A DNA stretch of 64,000 bases from Chondrus crispus (GCF_000350225.1 NW_005179166.1:1-64000), one strand, 5' to 3'. Counted from the first letter of the stretch, positions 10,328 to 20,650 are shown. Notes: generated by a model not told the origin, from the letters alone. Made by a program: numbers and translations.

Positions 10328-11492
10328 ATGAAGCGCTCTTCTTCAAAGCTCATCGGCAAGGCGAGCTCCATGCGCAATTTGAACAAGCTCGAGTACAAGT
10401 TGGGGTTCGACCTCCACATCGAGTCCGTGGACAAGATTATAGCGTCAAGTGATGTTGTCGTTACCTGAGAACGGGGAGCCAAGGTTATGTTAATGAAGGC
10501 TGCAAAAATTGACAGGTCTTCTCGCATCGCTCATTTCGGAGGCGAAGTTCTTTCACAAGAAGTCACTCTCTTCAAGAAGAAGAAGGAGGGCTCCAACTTC
10601 GAAGACAAAGTCTACAGGCTTGCCGTTCGTCAGAACTCTCAGCGTGGTAAGATTATCGGCAAGATTAAGCTCCTTTTTGCCGATTATGTTGAGATTCCGT
10701 CATACTCGAAGCTCGTGGGCGCCCCGCTTTCCTGTGGTGGCCGTATCGCCATGCGCGTCGTTTCTACGTTTCTCGCAGAGGCAAAAAATAGGAAACCATC
10801 TCGCGGCACAGCGCTCTTCGGCTCTTACGATCCGGGATCAGATGACCAGTCATCTACGGTCGGAGATGACGACGAAGGTCGGAAATCGATGCCGGTGATT
10901 CTCTAGCCGACATCGGTGTTGACGATGCTACCCTTAACGTGCAACCACCGCAACCTAAATCGCAGCAATACTTGAGAAACCCCTCGACTCTCAATCGTCA
11001 AGGGAATACACCCGCTCCTGGAGATCCTGTACAGAAGTCAAGGATACAACGCAAGCCATCTGCGTCACCGAGAACCGTGTTTTCAGGGACTGACTCGTCA
11101 CTTGGAACCTCATACAGCAGTCATTTTAGAGGTACTGAGACGGACGTCGGTGCTATTAACACGGCAGGACCATCACGGGTGGAGTGTGACAAGCTGCGTA
11201 GGGAAAATCGAGCGCTCAGGCGACAGAACGATGAACTTCTTCAAGACAAGGAATCGCTTGAACGGGAGCTAGAGGACAGCCGGTATGGAGAAGACGCAGA
11301 ATCTCTTAAAAACTGATGGCAGAAAACACAGCTCTGAGACGAGATGTAGGGGATCTGGAGGTAAAGCTTTCAAGGGAACCCGTCTATTCAGATGTCGTGC
11401 GTGATTTGCGAGAGGCGAAAATGGCACTCGCTATTCTAACTTTGGAGAAAGATGAGTTGCACCAGCAATTGAGAAAGCTGAGGAGGGGTTAA
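10328..11492 (+). pseudogene. NT-C2 domain and coiled-coil protein, broken copy
   Basis: The frame opens at ATG 10328 with a basic leader, then KLEYKLGFDLHIESVDKI and DVVVT. It hits TGA at 10466 exactly where NT-C2 domains have a conserved Trp before ERG. The domain continues as GGEVLSQEVTLFKKKKEG, KVYRLAVRQ, KIIGKIKLLFADYVEI and VSTFLAEAKNR. NT-C2 is the N-terminal C2-like domain of EEIG1/EHBP1-type proteins that link membranes to actin or trafficking. A frameshift near 10887 leads into a Ser/Pro linker. A second near 11310, at an A5 run, leads into coiled coil ending at 11492. One nonsense codon and two frameshifts mark it as decayed. A pyrimidine-rich host-like leader precedes the ATG, so the promoter region was probably carried along. 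It lies 265 bp after the UTP14 end, probably as in the host chromosome. Confidence 0.65.
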
Positions 11493-11876
11493 GAAGTGAC
11501 AGGACGGTGTTCCTGTCAGCGAGCAGTCAGGAAGTCGGTCGGGGAGTACTGCCACTGCAGATGCGACTTATTTGGCACCATGAAAGGGGGCCTTCATGCT
11601 TGGTACATATAACTTGAAGATGGTTGGGGTTCGGATGACTACTAGTTCGACTTATGTGTGTAGCACGTCAAATACAGCATTCCAGACATATATAAACGTG
11701 GAAATAACTTTTTGAACAACGAGAAAACGTTGCATCATCTTCGTATATTGTGGGAGGGCAAAGACGACCAGGATTGCCCCCGAAGTAATATCTACCTACG
11801 GTACATAGGCAAATCTCGCTCCGAGTCTATATAAATACATACACAACATCTAACTCTCGAGGGCAAAAAACCTTAC
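11493..11876. other. Spacer, no gene seen
   Basis: AT-richer DNA with no supported frame. A weak 8-bp stem occurs near 11495-11520. Confidence 0.4.
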
Positions 11877-12150
11877 TAGCTGCTTCCGCCACCGCCACCA
11901 CCAGCACTGCTGCCATCTCCAAAAGCGAAATAACTGCCATCAGCCCCCGACCGCCGCGCCTCAGTGACAGCAGCCGTATCCAACCGCGTCAATTCAGGAC
12001 TTGTAGTCATGGGCGTTTGATCGCGTCGACGTGAGTTCCAGTCGTTCATCATGTCGAGTGTGATAAAATCGCTGTAGTAATGATGAGCCCTTCGCATGCG
12101 AAAGTTATACTCCGGTTCATAAACATCTCAGCCACTGGGTTGACCGTTAT
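11877..12150 (-). pseudogene. C-terminal fragment of an unknown host protein
   Basis: The minus-strand frame reads VYEPEYNFRMRRAHHYY, SDFITLDMMNDWNSRRRDQ and ends in a Gly/Ser tail with six Gly in a row. A TGA lies just upstream in the same frame. The composition is protein-like and ends at a natural-looking stop, so it is probably another captured host piece beside the right inverted repeat. I do not recognise the family. Confidence 0.35.
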
Positions 12151-12397
12151 TCGTTCGGGCCTCGACTGTTTTCGGCTCCAGGACCGCTCTGTCGAGATAG
12201 GAAAGTGGCGCAGGTGGGTGCAAATACGATCGGTGAAGACAGCGATGAGGCAAATGTGGATGTGGCATCCGGTGATGGAATGAAAGAGGCAACAAAGACG
12301 ACGACCGGACAAGAGACTAGCAAAGACGACGTCCAGTACGTAAGGTTCGCGCTGCAATGTACAGTATTTAGTTGAAATTTTCATATTAAATATACAC

Positions 12398-12643
12398 TTA
12401 CCGGCTACCGTGATGGCGTGACAGTCACGGAGAGGGCTACAAAAGCACCAAGAGACCTCCCTGGGTCAAAATGCAAGCAGAAGACGCTAAAATACTTGCA
12501 GAACCCCTAAGGGGCTCCCATTACTTATTGTCTAGTGTTTTCAATGACTGCAGAATGGTTAAGAAACTTTTGGTGGGCTTATAACATAACTAAAGAAAAG
12601 AACGATCTTTGCACTAGAAACCGATCTACCAGAAACCCCTGTT
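12398..12643 (-). repeat. Right terminal inverted repeat
   Basis: Reverse complement of 357-603, ending CCCCTGTT. Outside it the sequence changes to a T/C-rich tract with no similarity to the left flank. Confidence 0.85.
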
Positions 12644-12893
12644 TTCTGTTCTTCTGTTCTGCACTTCGATTTTGATCCAGCTCTTTCCACTCGGCCTCCC
12701 TCCCCTGCTTTGTCAACGCCAACTTGCAGTTGGTTATCCTCGAAGCTGTTTACCAGAGCGGTTCTTCGCTTTTTGCTCTCGACGTGCGCTCTTGCGACGC
12801 CGCATCTCGTCGTGATCAGCTTCTCCGCCCTTCCTTCTCCCTTCCGCTGTCCTCCCTTCGAACGCTTGTTGCTCCTTCAACCTGTCGAAGGAA

Positions 12894-15800
12894 TTGCAAC
12901 CACCCGCGTGCCCTCTCTCGCTGCTACAACACTTTCCGATATCCACACCACTTCGTCAACGTACTTCTCAGTCCATCTTGTCAAGTACAGAAGTAGATTA
13001 TGAAACTGCCCGACGGGCTCCTCAAGAGGCATGGGACCATATATACGAAATGAGCCCCTCACAACGCGAGCGGCACTTCGGTGGAACGGACAGGGCATGG
13101 CGTCAGAAGATGGACATGGGCCGTTCAATCTGCAAGCTGTTTGTTAAATGGACAAGGCGCGGCCCATATCACGATGTCGTGCCGAGGAGTACTAGTGCGG
13201 AGGGAGCAGAGGGTGTTCACAAGTTTGATGCTAGCCCAATCACAAGGGGCGTTGTGGTACTGCGGACTATGGAACAACGGGCACATGCAGCGTTCCGCGC
13301 ATATAAAGACACGTTCCCAACTTCAATATGGCACTGTTGTCGCCGTTTTTGCTTTACATGTATTGCTATCGATCCTGAGAAACTGTTTCTTCTCGAAGAG
13401 CTGAGGCTAATTCACTAAATTGCAGAGCGGATGCATGCAAATATCCAGAACACTTGTGGCTTGGTTGAGTCGAGGCGCAAAGGAATCGGAGGTTCTTATG
13501 TGGGGTTCGTTGCTCTTTCTCGGGAACAGAGATAAATCGATGCAGACGCAAACGCAACTGGTCAAAAGCGTTCACTGCGCAAGTTTGCTGACTTTGTCGT
13601 CAGGGTACTGCCATTCTTGTACGGACTAGAGGACGCGCCGAGCGGTACGAAATGCCCGCCCGAAAAACTATGCACAGAGGCAATCTGTTGTCTACTTGGT
13701 GTCTCGCGCAAATTTCTCTACGGCAGAAAGAAGACCACGTATTTCGGAGAGTTGTCTACTGTACCCAGCGAGCAAGAGCTCTTCAGTATCGTCGCCACAG
13801 CCGGTATTCGATTGAGGCAGCACCGAAGAGTGGGAGATCGTCTAGGGTACCCGGTGATCGATGACCTGCCGACGTTCGATTGCGGTTGTAGCAAGCCCTG
13901 TCTGCATGATTTGAACATAGTATTTCTGACAAACGAGTACAACTCATTCTCACGTTGTGCGAGGGAGTTGAATCCGCGGCGAAACGAAAATCGGCACCTT
14001 CTCAACGTCATGTTTTGCGCCCTCAGCAACTCGCCAACCAAAGTTTGTGACTCAGCCCTTTCAGCCCGCTACACTATCTCAAAGGAACATGTGTCCGACG
14101 TTCGTATTGCGCTCCAGGCTATGTGCAATGACCCTTCAGTTGAGCATCGTGCGTTTATTGAGGGAGGTGTCGAAGGGTACAGGAGGCACGGCGGGCATCC
14201 CATGAACAGATACCCTGACAAAATCCGCGAAAAAGTCGAGAACCATCTGGATATGGTCTTGCGCGCCGATCCTGTGGGCTCTAATCGTCTCAACATCTGC
14301 AGAGTTTATTCGCCAGAAATTAATACCAAGGAGAAACTCCGAAAACTGTTAGCGAAGGCTCTTGATGACGATGAAGACGTTGATGGCCAGCTGTCTCAGT
14401 CGACATTGCAACGAATGGTAGACAAGTACCTGGAGGTGCGCAAGTGCGCCATTGAGTCTAACCAAAGCGACCACAACGCTTGTCCAAACTGTAAGACGTT
14501 GAACTATGCGGTCCTTCAGTTTCATTTCGAATCTAAGCAACTGGAGCAGAGCTACAAAGAGCAGTTCTGCAGTCTCCAGAGGCCTTTTCAGGAGGAATTG
14601 CAAGAAAGTTCGGACAGATTTATGTGTCATATTGAAACAAAACATTTCCAAGAGAGAGAGGTGTTACGAATGTTTGTTGAGCACAACGAAAGAGACACCA
14701 TGATCCGGGCCGCTGTGAAGGAATGGAGCGACTTTCTTCGAGACACTGAAAATAGTTACCGAAGATTGAATGTATGCGGAGATGGCTGGACTTCACTGCA
14801 GATCCATGCCGTCGTCACGCATCAGGACGATATGACAAAAGTTGATCTTCCCCATTTTGTGGTCAATGCGTCTGCAGATATCACAAGATGGCGCTTCGAT
14901 GGGAACGCCCATGTGAGCGCAGTGACCAAGGACGCCGTGATATTTTCCCATGAACAAGGGACCGGGTCGAAAAATGCCTCTGCGATAATTGAAATGATTC
15001 TGATCGACCACCTCGTCCGGTGCAAGGGCGAGTCAATTAAGATCGTTGTGTCGGATAACGCATCAGTTGGAAAGAACTGGCTCAGTAGTATTGTCCTTCC
15101 GCAATATATGGTATACCATAATCTATAGATTAGGGCCTTGCTGATATTGTAATCGTCGTGTTTCTCCAAAACAATCATGGCAAGTGGTTGGGAGACATGC
15201 TTTTCGGCCAATGGCAGACTCGTCGAAGAAAGAGCACTATGCTGAGCGTTGACGATCTTCTCTCTGAGTTCGAGGCAGTGCGTTGCCGAGGTGGGAAAGT
15301 TCACGGATTTGCCGCCAACCCATTAAGCAGCATCGATTTCGCTGCTGTCTTTGCGTCTTTGGGGTATCAGATTAAGCCGCCAAAGGACTTCGGTTTCGCT
15401 AAGAGGAACAATCACTTCGCGACAGCATGTCGTCAAAGTGCAAAGCGAAGACTGTCTGATGAGGTGAGAAAACGACTCGGTCCTGCTCTACCAGATGCGG
15501 ACGGAATGGTCAGGATATCCTCGTCACCGCCATCCCATCGTCCTATAATGGAGCTGTCTTATGAGGAACGTTACGTTGAAGTCCCTGCTGCGTGCCTTTC
15601 AGATTCCCGCCGTGCAAGTACTGCACAGAGTCTGCGAAATTTGGAGGGACTTCATCAAGAGCCCATACCAATGGTCGCGGTTGCACTTGACCAGCCGTTT
15701 GCATCGAGCAGGAACGGCGTGGTGTCTCAGAGGACGGCCAATCACGTGGGGTTCAACGGCCTTTCATTTCGAAGCGCAAATGGTTATCCCGAGCTGCGAT

Positions 15801-16612
15801 ACAGCTCTTCCGACATTGTCCAACGAGCGTGGCCAGAGGGATTGAGACAACCATACAGCATATTAGAATCTGGAGAGCCGGTGTATGGGGTGGAAAGCGT
15901 GAAGTGCGCTCCGGAGAACTGGATCCTGCGCCGACCCGTCAGTCACTTTGGGAATGACCGAGATAGGAAAGCGCGTTACCGGCCACGGAACCTTCTCAAC
16001 GCCAAGTTTGTTCGGGGTCCTAGGGCAAAAGACACCTGGTCTCCGACGAGCACGTATGAAGAGCCCCCATTTCCACTCATTGAACGGACGGCGACTTACC
16101 AGGCAATGAAGAATCTTGCATTGAAAAGGGCGGACATATCGGAATCTGTCAACTTGCTCGACTCGCTTCGAGAAGTGTTCGAGTCCATGGGCGACAGGGA
16201 CGGGGTTTCTGACCCATGGCTGCAACGAAGGGCGACCATTCTAGACAGGGCGGCTGTAAAGGCATACAGAAGTGAATTGTACACCTTCAACATGCGCTGG
16301 AGAGGGGAACCGTCCGCACCAAAGACGGTGCGCCAAGTCTTCAAACAGGATGAAGAAATTAGGAGGCGGGTTACGCAAGTACTACAACAGCGTGGTCAGA
16401 TGTCGTCCAACAAGACATTGAGGACGGATGTCCTTTCGCAGCTATTCGAAGAGTGCTCGAACAAGCCAGGTGGACTAGATCGTTACCTTCATTTGGTAGA
16501 GAAGGACCAGAGGTACGCGTGCGAGTTTCGGGCTTTCAAGGAGATCATGAATAGCTTCGATCGCAACAATGGCCTACTACCCCGGATACCGTCTGATAAT
16601 GTAAACCAATGA
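12894..16612 (+). pseudogene. Second, divergent DUF7869-like transposase gene, decayed
   Basis: Frame 12894-13418 (SQRERHFGGTDRAWRQKMD), the frame from about 13434 and frame 13617-15128 share one phase, broken by TAA at 13416 and TAA at 13533. The segment 13363-13433 has GT..AG ends and a branch-like CTAATTCAC, so an intron may remove the first stop. The core shows CGDGWTSLQIHA, a second acidic motif VVSDNASVGKNW, then after a phase change near 15111-15134 ADIVIVVFLQNNHGKWLGDM and FGQWQTRRRKS. The layout parallels DUF7869 cores, but the third motif is NNHGKWLGD and not GHTHEDID. The tail 15158-16612 is 484 residues with no known domain. No start codon is certain. A pyrimidine-rich leader precedes it from 12660. 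No inverted repeats were found for it. Confidence 0.5.
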
Positions 16613-16812
16613 TACTAGCTCGTTTATTACTGTTTTATAGCCTAGGCAACGTAGTCTGTTCTGTCCCGATGCTCCTTGCGCCACCAAATGAAGAAAGTTC
16701 AACTGAAAACAGAACTCAACCTCATGCAAAACGTCCCTTTCGACCCCTTCGCTGCCATACTTGATGAGACTGCCTAATTTACTCCACGAGTCGGTGTACC
16801 CTCCCTCGCTAG

Positions 16813-17510
16813 CTATCTGGTATACTCAACCGCTCTCGGACGATTCGGCTTGAAGTCTTCTCTCCGATGTCGCATGAGATCCGCAAATATTTTTGCAGCA
16901 CGCGCATCACCGGCATCAGCAGCTCGTTGAAACAATTCCACTGCTCGTGAAGTGCCCTGTTCTACACTTTCATCCTCCAGTGTAAAAGCAAGCCAGGTCG
17001 GCAAGCAAGCGAGGTTCCCAACTGAGTCTGGTTGACCCAGTTCAATCGCTCTTTCATATAGCTCTAATGCTCGTGCCGGGTTAAGGTCGATGCCCTCAAC
17101 CCCGTCCGTGAGTAGACAAGCATAAAGATTCATAGCTACTACATCATCCCCTCCATCGATAGCACGCTCAAAAGCTTGACAAATCTGGCAGGACACCTTT
17201 GGCTCCAGTCCTCAAAATAAACCCGAGCTCATTCATTGCATTCGCATTTCCCGCTTCAGCAGTCTTTTCGAACAATTGCACAGCTTTTGGGATGTCCTTC
17301 TCTAAACCTTCGGTTCCGTTGTAAAGAAAGTAAGCAAAAGACGTCATTGCATTCACGTTCCCTTCGCCAACAGCGTAATCTTATATCTCCACTGCCTGTA
17401 CAGTATCGCGCCCTATGCCTTCCTCCCGTGTCACAGCAAGTAGACGTACCACCTTGCTATCTCCAAAGCCCCCCCAAAATCGGTCTTTCAAACAGCCGTC
17501 TCGCCCTCGG
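16813..17510 (-). pseudogene. Sel1-like (TPR-type) repeat protein, broken
   Basis: The minus strand encodes about five Sel1-type repeats of roughly 36 residues, each with the G-x-G-x-x-x-D-x-x-x-A pattern: EEGIGRDTVQAVEI, TEGLEKDIPKAVQLFEKTAE, GVEGIDLNPARALELYERAI and QGTSRAVELFQRAADAGD. Sel1 repeats form helical scaffolds for protein-protein contacts. The copy is broken by a phase change at a G6/G7 run near 17475, a TAA near 17383 and another phase change near 17190. The intact C-terminus stops at 16813. The N-terminus is not found. The two neighbours are not functionally related. Confidence 0.65.
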
Positions 17511-17521
17511 ACCATGGCTCC

Positions 17522-17824
17522 ATGAGGCTCTCGGAATCAGATTTAATTGCGTTGACATCTTGTTACTGCAAGTATCAGACGAAAGTCGGAGAACATGAGG
17601 AAACGATTGACTCGTTTCTTAGCGACGATGACAGACGCAGACTTATCTTTGCGTTCCGAAAGCATTGTGCTGGACGGATATCAACCAAAATGAAGTTCAC
17701 TTTGGCCGTAAATCGCAACGCGTCACGTGAGGGTGATATAGACAATGCCATGCAAAATGGATCAGACGGAGATAGGCAGGGACTGCAGGGAAATCAAACT
17801 CAAATCTCCCCGATGTCGTCCTAA
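17522..17824 (+). CDS. Small unknown frame
   Basis: A 100-residue frame from ATG 17522 with a charged composition (KVGEHEETIDSFLSDDDRRR). There is no recognisable domain, and it could be a remnant or a chance frame. Confidence 0.15.
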   Translation: MRLSESDLIALTSCYCKYQTKVGEHEETIDSFLSDDDRRRLIFAFRKHCAGRISTKMKFTLAVNRNASREGDIDNAMQNGSDGDRQGLQGNQTQISPMSS

Positions 17825-18081
17825 GTTCGATAAATGAGCAAGTTAGAAGAATGCTCGCGTTGAAGATCAGGTGCCATGGATCAAGCAATTGCCGAGATAT
17901 CAACTGATTGTTTCATAGACAAGCCAGAATGCGACGTCGTGCGTGGCGGGCGCAGCACCGATAGCACGATGGAGCACACCACGGACACAGACACCAGCTG
18001 CAGCTCCAGCGCCGGCGCGGCGCCGTGCGCCGTTGACGACGCCGCGGGCAGCACCGGCGGCATTGCGCGGGGGGAGGGGGG

Positions 18082-18171
18082 TGAGGCGGAGGGAGGGGCG
18101 AGGGGGAGAGGTGAGGCGGAGGGAGGGGCGAGGGGGAGAGGTGGGGCGGAGGGAGTGGCGAGGGGGAGAGG
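18082..18171 (+). repeat. Three tandem copies of a 30-bp G-rich unit
   Basis: Units at 18082, 18112 and 18142 carry GAGGCGGAGGGAGGGG then CGAGGGGGAGAGG. The third has two substitutions. In the 17876-18340 frame they encode a Glu/Gly/Arg repeat. Closely spaced G runs give quadruplex potential on the plus strand. Confidence 0.85.
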
Positions 18172-18687
18172 TGGTGTGTATGGAGGGCGGGCCGCACCCC
18201 CGCCCGCCAACGCCAGAGGGGGCGGGAGGGATTCCTCTCTTTTAGATTACTTTCTTTTACAGGAAGAAACTAGATTGGACTTTCGTTGCTTCTCGGAAAC
18301 GTGTCGAGAAACTCCTTGGGTGAGAAGGCTCAGCAGCTGAGGCACTGTCTTCGAGGTCACGATTGCAGTCCTTTGGGAAGTTGTGACACGCGGGCAAACG
18401 TGGGGCTCTGGAGCTCATCGGGTGTGTTGAGATGACATCATCTCTTTGATACATCTGTCCGGTTACAGTGCCAGTATGTTTGCGCTCGCCGTGATGCAGG
18501 TCAAGGGGTGCTTTCCGGTCGCCGTCGATTTGTCACTTTTCTCTCTCTCTCCCTCATCTTATTTACACAAGAGACAGATCTCTGCTATTATGTACATCTC
18601 GCCGTATGCAGCATATTCCTCCTTCGTCGTCGTGTCCGCGTCCTATCCGAAGAACGCTTTTCGCAATTTGGACCACACAATCTTACC

Positions 18688-18783
18688 GTGGCCGAAAGGC
18701 TACCCGGTGCCCCCTCGAGAGGGCTCGGTAGTACCGTACCTCCGAGCGCCGCCGCCCCCGAACGTTGGCGTCCGACTTGTGCC
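18688..18783 (+). pseudogene. Ty3 gag fragment abutting a gap
   Basis: One frame reads AERLPGAPSRGLGSTVPPSA then APERWRPTCA. It is nearly the same as part of the gag proteins at 57.3-59.7 kb and 61.4-63.9 kb, but in plus orientation. It runs directly into the assembly gap, so a longer copy of this chromovirus family probably lies unassembled there. Confidence 0.75.
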
Positions 18784-18883
18784 NNNNNNNNNNNNNNNNN
18801 NNNNNNNNNNNNNNNNNNNNNNNNNNNNNNNNNNNNNNNNNNNNNNNNNNNNNNNNNNNNNNNNNNNNNNNNNNNNNNNNNNN
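18784..18883. other. Assembly gap (100 N)
   Basis: Exactly 100 undetermined bases, the usual placeholder for a gap of unknown size. Confidence 0.98.
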
Positions 18884-18916
18884 CGTGTTTCTGTGATGCT
18901 CTGCGATCTTAAGACG

Positions 18917-18960
18917 GGAGCTGGCATCATTTGCTCATGTGAGCCAATGATGCCAGCTCC
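18917..18960. repeat. 21-bp-stem hairpin
   Basis: The arms GGAGCTGGCATCATTTGCTCA and the complement pair with one mismatch around a two-base loop. It lies 34 bp after the gap. Confidence 0.8.
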
Positions 18961-19252
18961 TGCGTTACTAGTCGCTGTGGCCCTATAACCGAAGGTAGCA
19001 CACTGCAACGAAGAATGAAATAAGTTTGATGCTCTGTCCATTGAAAGAAAGAGAGGCGAGAGCGAGCGCGTGGATTCCAAAGCTATTGCAACCTCTCCCG
19101 GCGAAAGGCCTTCTTGTAGAAAGATTGAAGAAAATGGTCTTCCTGGCTCATGCTCACGTGAAAGCTATCCCGGGGGTATGCTGCATCCCTAATATAGGGA
19201 TCTATGCACCACAGGGCTCTGTCTCGAGACGTGTTTTGCCACAGGCGCCACT

Positions 19253-19844
19253 TGTGGTATAACCCCAAACGGAAATTAGATTAGGATTGGATCAGGGACA
19301 GTAAGGCAACGAGCCTTACAGCCATGCCCGCACACACGTGTCCTCCACGTGTACGAGACGCGTACTACACGTAGACTGTCAGCCCCGCCGGCTGACAGCG
19401 TTACAGTTTCGGTAGACCGGCAGTACTGTAGAGTTATGATAGACTACAATGTACATTAATATGGGCGGACCGCCGGCGGTGGAGGACGACAAGCACGGAC
19501 TTGTCAAGGATCCTTCACCTTGGTCCGCCCGCTTACGTTTAGGTACTTCCGTCCGTTTTACCTAGGAGTAGCACCGCGCGCGGGTTGACGACGCGCGTAG
19601 CACGTCCACGAGCCGGCTCCGCCTCCGCCCGTCGGTACTGGATCGTCACCCAGTACCGCTCCGGGGCGTCGAGGCGTACAACCGCTCGCGCGTGCGCGCG
19701 TCCTCCCCGATCCCGCTCTACCACCGCTACCTCGAGCCCGTGCTCGGTACCGTGGGTTGGCCGTGCTTCTGTCTTCCCGCCGATCGGGGTCTTTCCGAAC
19801 TGTCAGTACTCACCCCCCTCGTCGTTAGGGGTGATTATACTACA
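19253..19844 (+). mobile_element. Solo LTR of the chromovirus family, target duplication CCACT
   Basis: The sequence starts TGTGGTATAAC and ends TATACTACA. It follows the sense LTR of the 47-60 kb element through shared blocks such as CTGTCAGCCCC, GGCTGACAGC, ACAAGCACGGACTTGTC and CTCCGGGGCGTCGAGGCGTA. Five-base direct repeats CCACT flank it exactly (19248-19252 and 19845-19849). It is 592 bp, shorter and more diverged than the 663-bp LTRs, so it is an older insertion reduced by recombination. It independently confirms the LTR ends and the 5-bp duplication size of the family. Confidence 0.9.
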
Positions 19845-20021
19845 CCACTCTCTAGTACCGGTTCCAGCATTGCGGTTTCAGTGGTCAAGACGGGCACAGC
19901 AGTCGACGCGAAATGGCGCCCGTGCGTTCGTGGTAGTCCGCGCGGCTGCGCCGGTCCGGCTGCTCCCGCTGACGCGCGAGGCGGGCGCTCGGAGCCGGGC
20001 GGGTTGTCGAAAGACAGGCCC

Positions 20022-20345
20022 TTAACAGTCGTTGTCGAAGACGAAGAAGGAGGGGCAGACCTGGTTGGTGACGGTGCGGTTGAGGCAAGAGTTGCCCGAG
20101 CCCAAGAAATAGCTCTGGTCGTACTCTGTGCGCACGTCGCGCCACGGCTTCGACTGAGCCCTGCGACGGGCGCCTGGCGTGGTGCGGCGAGCAGAGCACC
20201 CACCGCGCGGACGGCGGGTGCTACGACTCTGACATGGTGGATCGGTGGGAGGAGGGTGGAGATCGGGGCACTGATATGCGGAATGGATGGGGACTGGGCA
20301 TCGTTGCAGTACACTTGGAGGCATATGTGGCGAGGTCGTGAATAA
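20022..20345 (-). other. Possible C-terminal exon fragment
   Basis: A minus-strand frame ends at 20022 with SKPWRDVRTEYDQSYF, LGSGNSCLNRTVTNQVC and PSFFVFDNDC. The spaced cysteines and the natural stop suggest the end of a secreted or lumenal host protein. The family is unknown and the 5' part is not found. Confidence 0.25.
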
Positions 20346-20429
20346 GAGTTTGGCGTTTAGGGACCGACTGCATTTCAAGAGTGCCTTCAGTGAGAGGCTC
20401 ACCTTGGCCTTGTCAAGGGCAAGCCGTTT

Positions 20430-20650
20430 ATGGCTCAGATGAGGATCGCCTTCCAGATGCTGAGCTGCCTCTACTTGGTCACCAATTTTTACGAGGGCGG
20501 TGACCAGTTTTCCTTCGTTTGCTTCGACCACGAGCATGTGACGGAGAGCCAGGCGACCAGTATTATCTCCGAGGCCTTCGTTTCCCTGCAGAGCATGCAC
20601 GAAATGGGCATTGTGTGTTGTGACTGTTTATTTCAGTTCTGGTCGGGATC
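20430..20650 (+). pseudogene. Protein kinase fragment
   Basis: The frame reads LYLVTNFYEGGDQF, then an alpha-helical stretch TESQATSIISEAFVSLQSMH followed by EMGIVCCDCLFQF. This matches kinase subdomains V and VIa plus the start of VIb of CDPK/CaMK-like kinases, where one expects a hinge with EGGDL, then YLH and IVHRDLKPEN. The catalytic HRD motif is replaced by CCD and the rest of the domain is missing, so this is a dead fragment. Confidence 0.5.

Larger units (their letters stand above)
357..12643 (+). mobile_element. 12.3 kb inverted-repeat element with transposase, methyltransferase and host-gene fragments
   Basis: The unit is defined by inverted repeats at 357-603 and 12398-12643 that match at roughly nine positions in ten by eye. 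Both termini read AACAGGGG inward. The plus-strand core runs in this order: DUF7869-type transposase, unknown frameshifted protein, DNA amino-methyltransferase. Broken host-gene pieces (DDB2, UTP14, an NT-C2 protein, an unknown C-terminus) lie between the core and each repeat. I found no clear target-site duplication: the eight bases outside the left CAGGGG end do not match those outside the right end. It may therefore be an old, recombined or composite unit, not one clean insertion. DNA polymerase, capsid and retroviral-type integrase genes, which would mark a Polinton, are absent. Confidence 0.6.

Noticed and set aside
357-12643. Polinton/Maverick or giant-virus fragment
   Set aside because: No DNA polymerase B, capsid, packaging ATPase or retroviral-type integrase was seen. 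The transposase is of DUF7869 type.
15111-15133. A 23-nt GT..AG segment that would restore the frame of the second DUF7869-like gene
   Set aside because: It is shorter than any ordinary spliceosomal intron expected here, and the gene has other lesions. An indel is simpler.
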